From: Tridacna crocea
Lineage: Eukaryota; Mollusca; Bivalvia; Cardiida; Cardiidae
Length of the DNA stretch: 64,000 nt
NCBI GenBank assembly: GCA_943736015.1
Contig: OX031057.1
Span: 38,526,501-38,590,500, forward strand
Direction of reading: 5' to 3'
Below, piece by piece: positions 50,850-63,085 of this stretch (positions within the stretch are counted from its first letter, which is position 1; the number at the start of each line of letters is the position of its first letter). A model generated the notes under the pieces. It worked only from the letters and a program-made list of their open reading frames with translations. It was not told where the DNA came from and made no database searches. The translations under genes and the position numbers were made by a program.

Positions 50850-51331
50850 ATTTAAGGAGATACATGTATGAAGACCGAGAGACTGTGACAGGCAGAGAGT
50901 ATATTATGAGGGATTGGGTTTGAGAGAGCTTTTGATTTTGACACGTTTACCTTATAGTGAAAGGTTGTATTGTGGATAAAAAATAGTGAATTACTAAGGC
51001 CAATGACAGAAAAACAAAATATCTATAAAGTGCTAGGGTTTAATATTCATGTTTTAAAAATGTTTAAATGGTAAATATCGGAACTGATATAAAAGAAACT
51101 CTGTTCTTTTTCACATAACCATCGTTGAAACAAGGAACAGCAATGAGAGACCAGAATCGCAGTTAATTTCATCAAATATGGGAAAATAATCTTCCATGTT
51201 AGCACTGGCGATCCCCTCTCTCTCTAGACTTGTAGATAAGCGACTGAGCTAATAGATTAGTCTTTTACGATTGATTGATTGAGTGGTTAGTTGACTGTAT
51301 GTGTTTAACAGCGTTTTCAACAATATTTGAG

Positions 51332-51582
51332 TTATATTAGGGCGGCCTGTACATGTACCCATGTTTTCCTGGAGTTCAGTAACCAGTACTTCACACAATA
51401 TTCTTCCCAAGCCACTAACTGTTTTTTCAACTCCACATAACTCTTGTCAGATCCGCTTTTCAGATGTTGGAGAAGAAGTAATCCTGTCGCAATGTGTATT
51501 ATCAAATCCCAGAAAAGCATGGCTGAGCCGAGGATCTAAACCAGCTAACCCGTGTCTAAAGTTGTGTTCGCTACGGACCCGA
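51332..51582 (-). repeat. SINE-like copy 3, unit 6
   Basis: Same as unit 5. Confidence 0.75.
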
Positions 51583-53084
51583 TTGCTATTCAAATATCTG
51601 TCGAGTTTAACGTCAATAGAGTGTTGATTGGAAATGCTGTGATAGTTCTTACGATTAATAAAAGATAGGGAACCGATTTCAATCGCAAAATACCTATGTC
51701 TTCAAAACGTTTGAAATACTTTCAGTCCAAGATAGTAGGTGTTTGGTCAGTGCCATAATTCATATTTTCGTTTACCTAGCTGTCAGTAAGTACCATCAAT
51801 CCGATGTACCCCTAGCCCCTGAGAGGAGTCAACAAACGCTTGAGATTTAGCCAAGTCCTTTTTCCTTCAGCTGATTGTCCTGAGCTCTCAGTCCATGACA
51901 CCAGCCATTCCCCCCTGGTTAATAAACCACATGTTTTCCTCTCTACATAAGATGCTACCTTGATTGGTCAAGTGTAAGTGGATGCCCAGATTCTGGAATT
52001 TACCTTAACTGAATGTCGTTAGCTCTTACCCTCAGTCTGTTCGATGAAGCTTAGCCCATGAGATGTACCTCCTATCCGAGAAAGGTTTCTTCGTTTCTTT
52101 TGATTAATATGTATGCCTTTAAAATGGAACCCTTTCAGGCACTGAAACTGTATCTACATGAATGTGATCGACCGGCATTCCTGAGCATGTATTCCCAGTC
52201 CGTGCTGTCATATATCCGTAGTCTTTAACTCGCACTTCAAACCATCGCACCGAGTTCTTGAGATTGTATCATCTGTTCGTGGAATGTTCCCTCAGTGTTT
52301 TTCATTTCCTCTTAGACTTGAAACTCGTGCCTATAGTCCATTTGATGTTCCCCAGTCACTACACCACTGAACTGACTCGAATGCTTGCATTTGCCCTGTT
52401 TGCTGATAGCCTCAGCCCCTGAGAAACGTATCCTAAATCTTTGAGATGTACCCTTAGCGAGTAACTGTGCCCTGAGACCCGACAACTGTATGGTAAGGCT
52501 GTACCACATGTCCGTCTGATGTACTCAAGGTTTGTAAGACGTGCACTTTGTCCATAGGTTATTCTCGCATAACATGTCACGTATTGTAAGGTATTGAGAT
52601 CCTTCTATAGTCATTGAGATGTATTCTCGGGCCATGAAACCGTGATTTTACTTCCAGCCTGTCATCTTTCACCATAACTTGTGGGATGTTCCCATTTTCC
52701 TTTCTCCACACTCTTAGACTTTGACTTTGCAGAAACCCTAAAACTGTGTCTCTGTCCTTATGTCAAACTTACGTCATGTGCCTCTATCCAAGATCAAAAT
52801 TTTCTCCAAGTTCAAATGATGTAACCTCTCTATTTTACATCTGTGCCTAAACTTTGGATTTACCTTCAGCCGATTAGCTTGTGCATTAGGTCTGTGCAAT
52901 CTTTCCCCAATTTGTGAACTGTTTCTGCAATCCTAGGGCTCTTGGCCTCAGTCTATGGAATTGAGATATTAGTCGATGTGGGATGCCATTGAAACCCTTG
53001 TGCTATTTCCTTACTGTCGTTTTCCAACGTTTAAAAGGTGCCCTTTCTATTCTTTGACAATAAGTTTAATCCCAAAACCGTTTG
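51583..53084. repeat. Domain C, unit 6
   Basis: As unit 5, with one private change CCCCAGTCACTAC at about 52351. Confidence 0.5.
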
Positions 53085-53397
53085 TCCCCTCTCTCTTTTA
53101 CTCTTATCGCTCTTGCTCTCTTCCTTACTTTGACATTGTATGTCGTTCTGGCTATCCCTCTTTCTGGGCTGTCTCTTTCTCTCTTCTCTTCCATCCTTCT
53201 ATATCTCAGTCATTCTCTTACTCTTTCCTTTCGCTATCTCTCACTATCTCTATTTCTAATGTTTTCTTTTTCTCTGCCTGTTTCTCTATTTCTGTCTAAC
53301 TCATTTCTTCTGTTCTCCAGACTCCATTTTTCTTTCAATCTCAATCCCTCCCTCCTTCCTCTCTACACCTGTCTCTCTACTTTTGCCTGTCTCTCTG

Positions 53398-53440
<43 letters not shown>

Positions 53441-53691
53441 CTGTCTGCATCTGCCTCTCTGTGGCTTAATCTTCGTCTCTCTGCCTCTCTCTGGCTCTGT
53501 ATCTCTGCCTATCTTATGCTCTATTTCAATTCCTCTTTTAGGCTCTATCTGTCAGACTCTCTTTTTCTCTATCCTGTTCTCTTTCTCTTTCGCTCTGTTC
53601 TCTTTCTCTTTCGCTCTCATTCTCTCTCTGTGTCTCTCACTCATTCTCTCTGTCTCTGTCTGTCTGTCTCTCTCTCTCTCCCTCACTCTCT
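53085..53691 (+). repeat. Domain D CT-rich tract, unit 6
   Basis: Pure run (CT)18 at 53401-53436, the longest in the window. It opens a 264-codon Leu/Ser-rich frame only because of its length modulo 3. 53692-53826 is linker. Confidence 0.9.
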
Positions 53692-53826
53692 CATTAACCA
53701 CATATCATAGCTTACCTCTTCTTATAAGTTTTTTCAAGTTCACAGATCGCAGTTTTCTCCTTTACCCCACAAACTGCATTCTCCATTTCAGATTTATCCT
53801 CCTTCAGTCCTTTTTACCCTCTGCCT

Positions 53827-54646
53827 CTTGCAACACTTGGTATACTAAATTCTTACAAAATTGTTTCTACACTTGATCTACTTAACTGTGAGAGTATCAT
53901 TGAGACACTTGATTTCTCATCTTAAACTTCGTTCGGATCACTGGATTTTCTTTATCACCTGGGAAATGTAACAACGTAGTGATAATTAATTTATTAGGTC
54001 TTCGGAACAGTGAATTGACTTTTTTTCTCGCCGGGTAATTTGAACACTGTATTAATAATATTCTTACCAAGTCATTGCAACCAGGAACCAACCTTTTATG
54101 TAATCATTGCAACAATGGATTGAGAAGTCATTGTAACAGTGAATTAATTCATCTGTCACAGAGTCATTGCAACAATGGACTATTTCTTTTGTCATTACTA
54201 CACTGGACTGATTATTTTTCTGCTAGTAATTACAACAATGGGTTTAGAAATTTATAACCTAGTCATTGCAACATTGGATTGACTTATTTCTGTCCTTATC
54301 ATTGCATCAATAGTTATCCTAACCTGACCAAGTAATATCAGTTATTGACTTATAAATTCCATATGTAGTGATTGTAATAGTGAATTTACCAAACTCTTAC
54401 TTAGCTCCTGAAAGACTGGATTACTTGTTAAAAGTCATTATATGAGTGAATTGACATCGCTCTGAAGGTCATTGCAAGACTATTTTTTGCTTTGTTAGTT
54501 GTTGCAAATTTTGGACAGTTATAACTAGTTGTTCTAACATTCAACCGATGAATGTCTTGCCTAGCCATTAGTACTGAGATTGACCAATCTTTGCATAATC
54601 ATTGTAACCTTAAACTGACTTCTCTTTAACCTAGTCATTGTAACAA
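53827..54646 (+). repeat. Domain E minisatellite, unit 6, left part
   Basis: Ends with AACAA (54642-54646), the left target-site duplication of the inserted foldback element. Confidence 0.87.
54642..54646 (+). repeat. Left target-site duplication AACAA
   Basis: Single copy in the empty sites of units 1-5 (for example 45665-45669), duplicated around the insertion. Confidence 0.85.
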
Positions 54647-55423
54647 CACACTGATCAACGTGAGCCGCGGACACCATGTGTTCTCGGTACACCAGATCAA
54701 ATTTTTACATGAAAGAACCGGAGGTGGTGTAAGTATTTTCATCTTTATGGACCGGATTTACCTAGAAAGAAATGTTGATTTACAGCAATGTCAAGACGAA
54801 TGATTGATCTGTTTACATACATACTACGGAATAATAATACCATCATCTAAGCGAGCTGTGGCTTTATGAGCAACTGGGGTCTTATTGTTTTGCAGTTTAT
54901 TGCCAAATCTTGGACAAAATTCCATACCATTATTCATTTTACAAGTTTGTATGATAAGATACATGTTTTCCCTAATAGAACACAAAATTTCACTTAGAAA
55001 TGTCCATCCAAAGCGAAGATATGTGTTTTTAAATGGACCTGGGTAGAGGAAAATATGCTAACAAGACACTAATTTTATTTTCAATGTATGCACATGGACA
55101 CCAGATCAGAAAAAGCTTGGGGTAACTGGACACCAACCTTTAAATCATCAATATTTCTGCCTGAAACTCGATGCATGGGCTGTGTACGAAGACTATTTTT
55201 GTAAACATTATGTCACTACGGTCCATTACCAGATAAAGAGCATGTTCAACCCAATTTCATTACTTCTAGCACTTGCTTTTTTTTTTTTTTAAATATTTGC
55301 AATATTACGGCAATTTACGAAGTAGACCTACGATGCTTGATCACAATTGACCGGTCATTGCCTCCAATGTTGGTGCAAGACATGTTCCTTGTTTACAGCG
55401 TTTCAGTTTAATGAATGGCGTAA
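54647..55423 (+). repeat. Left inverted arm of the foldback element
   Basis: About 777 bp, complementary to 57135-57902 with roughly a tenth of positions different by eye. It contains a T run (about 55269-55290) that is longer than in the right arm. The region matching the right arm's open frames carries in-frame stops here. Confidence 0.87.
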
Positions 55424-55427
55424 TTAA
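55424..55427 (+). repeat. Left TTAA target duplication of inner element
   Basis: TTAA immediately outside CCCATTACC. Confidence 0.75.
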
Positions 55428-57130
55428 CCCATTACCACGCAATCAGGAGCTTTAATGTCCCTGGGAAAGATGGCTTAGAAAAACATTGTCCATAAAGAAA
55501 AAACCCTATTAACTAATACAGTGTGTACATTATTTACCACATTTGGCCTGATTCTTAGTTTAAATAATTTTCAACTCCGCTTGGCCAACTGTTAGAATGG
55601 CGTTGTACCCTTCGTACATTTACATGCGTGCGTTTGTTCGTCTACGCGTTTATTTCTAAAATTTTTATTTAATAGACTTCTCCTCAGAATTAAACCACCA
55701 AGTGGAAATCAACAAAAATCAACGTGGATGATTCCATAAGTTTCTTTCGAGATACTTCGATCCTTTAAAAAACATGGCTTATGTGGAAGGAGCTTATTTT
55801 CCGTGTACGGCGCGTTGTGAAAATTGTAAAATTTGTCCTCTCTAAAGAACTCAATCACGAGATTGGCATTGGGTAGTTTTCTATCACACTCCTTCAATAA
55901 ATTTTGATATGTTGAAAAACATATAGCTTTTGTTGGTGGGGCTTATTTTCTCTTAGTGTCATAAAGCGAAAGTACTTGCAGCTCTTTAAATTCATTGATA
56001 ATAATTGTATACATGTACATGTATTTCATAACACAGATGATCTCTGATAATGTTTCATTTCATCCAATATGCTGGGTGATCATGATATATGAGATATTTA
56101 TCTTTATTGTTACAAACTTACATAGTTCTTGGAAATACAGCATTATAGTGCTCAGATATAGTTACAGTTCAACCTATATTAATCAATTACCAAAGGGACG
56201 GTCGAAAGAGCTTGCCAAAGGCAGGTGCTTGCTTGATATTGATGAACGTCTGTGCATTGCTATTTGTCGGGAACTAAATGTATGCTTGTTTATTCAGGTT
56301 GCTTGCTTAATACCGGTGGCCAACATGCCAGGTTTCACTATATTTCGTATTGCTGAAATTTATTGAAGAGGTCATCAGACCCTCCAACAGTGGTGATTTT
56401 AAAATTCAGACTGCCAGAGAGTTTGCTAATTCTATATCTTCGAGCGTAATTGTTCTGATACACAGTCTGTTTCGTCATAGTTTTGTAAATAAAGCGAAAA
56501 AAAAAGGAAACAGGAAATAGACGTGGTTTATTTTTATATATGACGAATTTCAGAAAAGGTTTCATTTAGTAATTTGCCATGGCTGCATTTAACCTCTCTA
56601 ATAATTTCCTAGCACACTACGTACCTTTGAGCGATATAAATTTAACCTGATTCTGTTCCCTCTTTTTATCCATGCAGAAGTCTTTAGTTGGTTCTAGAGC
56701 ATCGAGAGGTAGTATCACACTCAAAGTGAAAATTGTACAAGTGAAAAAAATGTCAGTAATCAAGTTGCTGAGAAATTTCAAAAACAAACTCACCACTTTA
56801 TCAGTACTCGAATGTTTACAAATATGTCTATTATGTATTAAGCATTATCTTGAAGATAATTAATTTTCATAGTCCCATTCAACATGTAGCGTGTTCTACA
56901 AAAAAGTTTTTAATACCATCAAGAATGAAAGAACTGAACAATTTCGGTGTATGTACAATGTAACTCAAAGCCGGCGATCTAACGTATACATACGTTGGCC
57001 AGTGTGACCAATTCTTGCACTCAAAGTAATGAACACGAATTACAGATTCTTTGGATTAGTTAATAGGGACAATGTTTTTCTAAGCCATCTTTCCCCAGGA
57101 GATTATAGCTCATGATTGCCTGGTAATGGG
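55428..57130. mobile_element. TTAA-flanked DNA element nested at the palindrome centre
   Basis: 1703 bp bounded by TTAA (55424-55427 and 57131-57134) with inverted ends CCCATTACCA...TGGTAATGGG. The TIRs are about 76-90 bp (55428-55517 and 57055-57130), and the left one carries an extra A-rich stretch of about 12 bp. The ends match the MITE fragment in each macrosatellite unit. The interior is AT-rich. Its open frames, up to 123 codons (55995-56366 plus; 56338-56565 and 55709-55897 minus; 56672-56863 plus), resemble nothing I recognise, and no complete transposase is present. Best read as a non-autonomous piggyBac-like or other TTAA-targeting element. Confidence 0.75.
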
Positions 57131-57134
57131 TTAA
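57131..57134 (+). repeat. Right TTAA target duplication of inner element
   Basis: TTAA immediately outside GGTAATGGG. Confidence 0.75.
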
Positions 57135-57902
57135 TACGCCATTCATAAAACTGAAACGCTGTAAACAAGGAACATGTCTTGCACCAACATTGGAGGCAAT
57201 GACCGGACAATTGTGATCAAGCATCGTAAGTCTACTTCGTAAATTGCCGTAATATTGAAAATGTTTCAAAAAAGCAAGTGCTAGAAGTAATGAAGTTGGG
57301 TTGAACATGCTTTTTATCAGGTAATGGACCGTAGTGACATAATGTTTACAAAAATAGTCTTCGTACACAGCCCATGCATCGAGTTTCAGGCAGAAATATT
57401 GATGATTTAAAGGTTGGTGTCCAGTTACCACAAGCTTTTTCTGATCTGGTGTCCATGTGCATACATTGAAAATAAAATTGGTGTCTTGTTAGCATATTTT
57501 CCTCTACCCAGGTCCATTCAAAAACGTATATCTTCGCTTTGGATGGACATTTGTAAGTGAAATTTTGTGTTCCTATAGGAAATACATTTATCTTATCATA
57601 CAAAGTTGTAAAAGGAACAATGGTTTGGGATTTTGTCCAAAATTTGGTAATAAACTGCAAAACAATAAGACCCCAGTTGCTCATAAAGCCACAGCTCGCT
57701 TAGATGCTGGTATTGTTATTCCCTAGTTTGTATGTAAACCGATCAATCATTCGTCTTGACATTGCTGTAAATCAACATTTCTATCTAGGTTAATCAGGTC
57801 CACAAAAATGAAAATACTTACACCACCACCGGTTCTTCCATGGAAAATCCGATCTGGTGTACCGAGAACACATGGTGTCCGCGGCTCACGTTGATCAGTG
57901 TG
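57135..57902 (-). repeat. Right inverted arm of the foldback element
   Basis: About 768 bp, the inverted copy of 54647-55423. On the minus strand it has two overlapping open frames in different phases (57346-57684, 112 codons; 57060-57431, 123 codons). Comparison with the left arm shows amino-acid-changing differences and stops (TAC to TAG, CAA to TAA), so coding function is unlikely. Confidence 0.87.
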
Positions 57903-57907
57903 AACAA
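57903..57907 (+). repeat. Right target-site duplication AACAA
   Basis: Partner of 54642-54646. Confidence 0.85.
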
Positions 57908-58170
57908 TGGACTGAGAAACTTTTTAATTTGTCATTGCTACACTGGATTGATTTTTTTTCTACTAGTAATGACTGTAATGGATTTAGAAATTGATAACCT
58001 AGTCATTGCAACAATGGATTGACTTATTTCTGTGCTTGTCATTGAATCGGTAGATATCCTTACTTGACTAAGTTATATCAGTAACAGACTTTTAAATTCC
58101 ATGTCTAGTGATTGTAATACTGAGTTGACCAATCTCTTCATTAGTCACGGCAAAACCAGATTGACACTGG
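57903..58170 (+). repeat. Domain E minisatellite, unit 6, right part
   Basis: Resumes with AACAA (57903-57907), the right target-site duplication, and continues exactly as the other units. Confidence 0.87.
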
Positions 58171-58294
58171 TTAACCCATTACTACACAATCCCTACTTTT
58201 GAGGCCCCTGAGAAAGAAGGGTTTAGAAAACATTGTGGGAAAAAGAGAAAATGCTGGTAACCAGCATTTCCTCCTTTTCCCACAACGTTTTCTA
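58171..58294 (+). mobile_element. Truncated TTAA-type MITE, end of unit 6
   Basis: Hairpin arms 58224-58258 and 58260-58294; same truncation. Confidence 0.72.
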
Positions 58295-58310
58295 TCCTTC
58301 ACAAAACAAA

Positions 58311-61300
58311 TTTCAAATTTTCAGTCACTTTTATTGTGTCATCTGCAAATGTTTTTGATTTGGACAAACCTAAAATTTTGTCATTTGGTAATGAGATAAA
58401 ATCATTGTAACAGTGAATTGACTTCTCTCAGAAGGTCATTGCAACAGTGTATGTTTTGCTTTGTTAGTCATTGCAATCCTGGACAGTTATAGTCATTGTA
58501 ATATTCACCTGATGAATGTCTCGCCTAGCCATTGGTACTGAGATTGACAAATCTTTTGCATAGTCATTGCAACCCTGACCCGACTTCTCTTTCACTTAGT
58601 CATTGCAAGAATTGCTTGAGATTTTTTTTTTATCATAAATGGATATATTGATGTCACCTTGTCATTGCTACAATGGATTGATAATTCTATGACTTTGTCA
58701 TTGGAACAATTGATTGACTATCCTCTCGCCTAGACTTTGTAACACTGGATTATACTAAATTCTTATAAAATTGCTTCGACAGTTGATCTAAACTGTGATA
58801 GTGATTCAGACACTGGATTTCTCATCTTAATCTTGGAGTTCGGATCAATGGATCTTTTCTATCACCTTGGTAAATGTAACAATGGAGTGATAATTAATTT
58901 ATAAAGATTTTGCAACAGTGAATTGACCTTTTTTTCTCACCAGATAATTGGAACACTGCATTAATAATATTCTTACCAAGTCCATGCAACCCTGAACTAA
59001 CAGTTTACGTATGCATTGCAACAATGGTTTGAAAAATCATTGTAACTTAAACAGTGAATTATTTTATCTGTAACAAAGTCATTGCAACAATGGATTAATT
59101 TTGTTTTATTTGTCACTGCTACACTGCATTGATTCTCTTTCTACTTGTAATTACAACAATGGATTTAAAAATTTATAACCAAGTCAATGCTAAAATGGAT
59201 TGACTCATTTCTGTTCTTGTCATTGCATCAATAGATATCCTATCCTGATCAAGTAATATCACTTCTAGATATATCAATTCCATACCTAGTGATTGTAACA
59301 ATGAATTTACCAATCTCTTACTCAGTCACTGCAAAACTAGATTGACTTGTTAAAATCATTGCAATAGTGAAGTAACTTGTCTCAGAAGGTCATTGCAACT
59401 CTGCATTTTTTGCTTTGTTAGTCATTGCAGTCCTGGAGAGTTATAATTGGTCATTGCAACATTCAACTGATGAATGTTGCTTCTAGTCATTGGCACTGAG
59501 ATTGACAAATCTTTGTGTAGTCATTGCAAGCCTGGACTGACTTCTCTTTTACCTAGTCATTGCAACAATGGATTGAGAAACACTTTATCATTGCTGCGCT
59601 GGATTGATTATTTTTCTACCAGTGATTACAAAAAATGGACTTAGAAATCTATAACCTAGTCATTGCAACAATTGATTGTCATTGCATCAATAGATATCCT
59701 AACCTGACCAAGTAATACCAGTTTTAGACTTATAAAGTCCATATCTAGTGATTGTAAGACTGAATTTACCAATCTGTTACTCAGCCGGTGAAAAACTGGA
59801 TTATTCGTTAAGTCATCATAACAGTGAATTGACTTCTCTCTGATGGTCATTGCAACACTGTATTTTTGCTTTGTTCATCATTGCAATTCTGGACAGTGAT
59901 AACTAGTCATTGCAACATTGAACTGGTGAATGTTTCGCCTAGCCTTTGGTAATTCGATTTACAAATCTTTGCATAGTAGTTGCAACCCTATACCGACTTC
60001 TCTCTCACCTAGTCATTGCAACAATAGAATGAGAAACTTTTGTATTTGCCATTGCAACACTGGATTGATTATTTCCTACTATTAATTACAACAATGAATT
60101 TAGTAATTTATAACCTAGTGATGCAACAATTGAATGACTTATTTCTGTGCTTGTTACTGGATCAATAGATATCCTTATCTGACCAGGTAATACAAGTTCT
60201 AGACTTGTAAATTCCAAATCTAGTGATAGTAATACTGAATTTATCGATCTCTAAGTCACTGCAAAACTAGATTGACTTGTTAAAATCATTGTAACAGTAA
60301 ACTGACTAATCTCAGGTCATTGAAACACTATTTTTTTGCTCTGTTAGTCATTGCAATCTTGGACAGTTGTAACTAGTGATTGCAACATTCAACTGATAAA
60401 TGTCTCGCCTAGCCATTGGTACTGAGATTGACAAATCTTTGCATTGTCATTTCAGCCCTGGACCGACTTCTCTTTCACCTAGTCATTGCAACAATGGATT
60501 AACTTATTTCTGTTCTTGCCATTGCATCAATAGATATCCTAACTTGACCAAGTAATGTCACTTATCTATAGACATATAAATTCCATATCTAGTGATTGTA
60601 AGACTGAATTTACCAATCTCTTATTTAGTCACTGAAAAACTGGATAACTCATTAAAACCATTGTAACAGTGAACTGACTGCTTTCAGAAGGTCATTGCAA
60701 CACTGTACTTTTTGCTTTATTTCTCATTGCAATCCTGGACTGTTATAACTAGTCATTGCAACACTGAAGTGATGAATGTCTCGTGGTACTGAGACTGAGA
60801 AATTTTTGTGTGGTAATTGCAACCCTAGACTGACTTCTCTTTGATGTAGTCATTGCAAGAATGGATTGAGAAACTTTATAATTTGTCATTGATACGATCA
60901 TTGTTCTACTAGTAATTACAATAATGGGTTTAGAAATTTATAACACAGTAATTGCAACAGTGGATTGACTTATTTCTGTGCTTGTCATTGTATCAATAGA
61001 TATCTTAACCTGACCAAGTGATATCAGTTATAGACTTATAAATTCAATATCTAGTATTTGTAATACTGAAATCAACATCTCTTACTCAGCCGTAGAACAC
61101 CTTGATTACTCGTTAAATGTCTATATAACAGTGAATTGACTTCTTTCAGAAGGTCATTGCAACACTGTATGTTTTGCTTTGTTAGTCATTGCAATCCTGG
61201 ACAGTTATAAGTAGTCATTGCAACATTCAACTGATGAATGTCTCGCCTAGCCATAGATGCTGAGATTGATAATACTTTGCATAGTCATTGCAAGCCTGGA

Positions 61301-61895
61301 CTAACTTCTCATTGACCTAGTCATTGCAACAATGCATTGAGAAACTTTTTGTCATAGCATCTCTGGATTGATTTTTTTTCACTACTGATTACACGATAGA
61401 TTTAGAAATTGATAAACTAGTCATTGAAACAATGGATTGACTCATTTCTATGCTTGTCATTGCATCAATAGTTATCCTAACCTGACCTAGTAATAATAGT
61501 TATAGACTTATAAATTCTAAGTCTAGTGATTGTAATACTGAATTTAGCAATCTTTTACTTAGTCACTGCAAAATAGATGGACTGATTAAAAGTCATTATA
61601 ACGGTTAACTGGCTTCTCTCAGAAGGTCATTGCAACACAGCATTTTTTGCTACACCTAATTGTTCCAACAATGGATTGAGAATTTGTTTGTCATTGCCAC
61701 ACTGGATTATTTTTCTACTATTAAATACAACAATGGATTTAGAAATTTATAACAAAGTCATTACAACAATTGATTGATTTATTTCTGTGCTTGTCATTGC
61801 ATCAATAGATATTCTAACCTGACCGAGTAATATCAATTATAGAGTTATGAATTCCATCTCTATTGATTGAAATACTGATTTTACCAATTTCTTAA
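58311..61895 (+). repeat. Domain A minisatellite, unit 7
   Basis: Same order as units 4-6, with private changes such as ACAATGAATT at about 60091 in place of ACAATGGATT. Confidence 0.88.
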
Positions 61896-62131
61896 ATGCA
61901 CCTATCCATGCTTTATTGAAGTTTCTTCTACCAGTACTTTGCACTATGTCTGTTTCAAACCACTGTCTGCTTTCTCACATAAACAAGTCGAAACGCTGAT
62001 TGGCAGTAAAGAAACGGGTATCCTGTCGCACTGAATATATGTCAAAGATCTTAAAGTGAAACAGCTTTAGCTAGGGAGTCAAAGTATCAATCCGAGTCTT
62101 AAGTGCGGAATGTTGCTAACAGAGCCTGTGG
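61896..62131 (-). repeat. SINE-like copy 1, unit 7
   Basis: Same sequence type as units 4-6. Confidence 0.72.
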
Positions 62132-62843
62132 ATTTTTAGAGATAATGATAACAGAGAGACAGTAAAGAGAGGCAGAGAGTGTGTGAGGGAGTGAGTTTGA
62201 GAAAGCTTTGATTTTGACATTTTTACTTTATAGTGGAAAGGTTGTATTGTGGATGAAAAAATAGTTTGTAAGGCTAATGACGGAAAAGGGAAATATCTAT
62301 ACCGTGATAGATTTGAATAGACACGTGTTGAAAATGTTAGAGGGAAAATATTATAACAGCCACACGCTTCTTTTCCACATAACAAATGTCAATGCACTGA
62401 ATATCTATAACTATAACTCTAACAAGTGTTACCTGCACTGAAGGAAGGATCCAGTTAGTCTTAAATTATCTTTGATGTTCATTGAACAACGGTAATTTGC
62501 TTTGTCGAGATCTTCACAACGCAAATTGTCTAGTCAGCTTGAGAATTATATTATTCTATTCAGTAATTTAGATGACTTGTTCTGGACAACCACACTTATT
62601 TGTTGACATAAAGCAATAATGGAATTTAAGAAAGTAGATAAATATCAGATATCCATATTGTTAGAATAGAGATGGTGATTTAAAGGGCTGGCTGTAAGGG
62701 GAGGTGGAGGCCAGGGAAAATTAATCAGACTGGTAAAATGTTGGTTGATAGGTAATGGTTGTAGTGTTGATACCGGATTTATTAGTAGAGATCGTTGTGT
62801 TTGTTTTCTTGGTGTTTTATGGCCTAATTGGTCAATACTGTCA

Positions 62844-63085
62844 ATGCACCTACCCATGCTTTATTGAAGTTTATTTTTACCAGTACTTTACAGATTGTCT
62901 GTTTTAAACCACTGTTTGCTTTCCCTCATTAATAAATCAAAATGCCGATTGGCAGTAAAGAAAAATGTATCTTGTCGCAATGAACATATAAAAAGGTCTT
63001 GACGAAGAGCTTTGGAACAGCTTCTGATAGGGAGTCGAACCAGCAACCCGAGAGTTTTATGCCTGGAATGTTAAGGAGCCTCTTG
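62844..63085 (-). repeat. SINE-like copy 2, unit 7
   Basis: Box-B-like word intact; same as units 5-6. Confidence 0.75.

Larger units (their letters stand above)
54647..57902. mobile_element. Foldback DNA element with ~770-bp inverted arms, inserted in unit 6
   Basis: The ends are exact inverted repeats (CACACTGATCAACG ... CGTTGATCAGTGTG) and the element is flanked by the direct repeat AACAA. Units 1-5 have the uninterrupted sequence with a single AACAA, so this is a true insertion. A 5-bp duplication with CAC...GTG ends is reminiscent of Transib-type elements, whose ends are CACWATG, but CACACTG does not match that consensus and no transposase is visible. The family is left unassigned. A second element occupies the centre. 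Confidence 0.88.
46073..58310 (+). repeat. Macrosatellite unit 6 (12238 bp including a 3.26-kb insertion)
   Basis: Without the inserted element and its duplicated 5-bp target it is 8977 bp, 4 bp longer than unit 5, which is accounted for by its (CT)18 run against (CT)16. The insertion interrupts domain E after position 54646, and the unit resumes at 57903. Confidence 0.95.

Noticed and set aside
53082-53876. 264-codon plus-strand open frame, and similar 107-202-codon frames at the same place in other units
   Set aside because: They lie in the CT-rich tract, encode Leu/Ser/Phe low-complexity sequence, and change length with the CT repeat number.
54647-57902. LTR retrotransposon (5-bp duplication)
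   Set aside because: The terminal repeats are inverted, not direct, and ends are CA...TG-like with no primer site or polyprotein.
54647-57902. Firm Transib or RAG-like assignment
   Set aside because: The 5-bp duplication and CAC start agree, but CACACTG is not CACWATG and no transposase is encoded.
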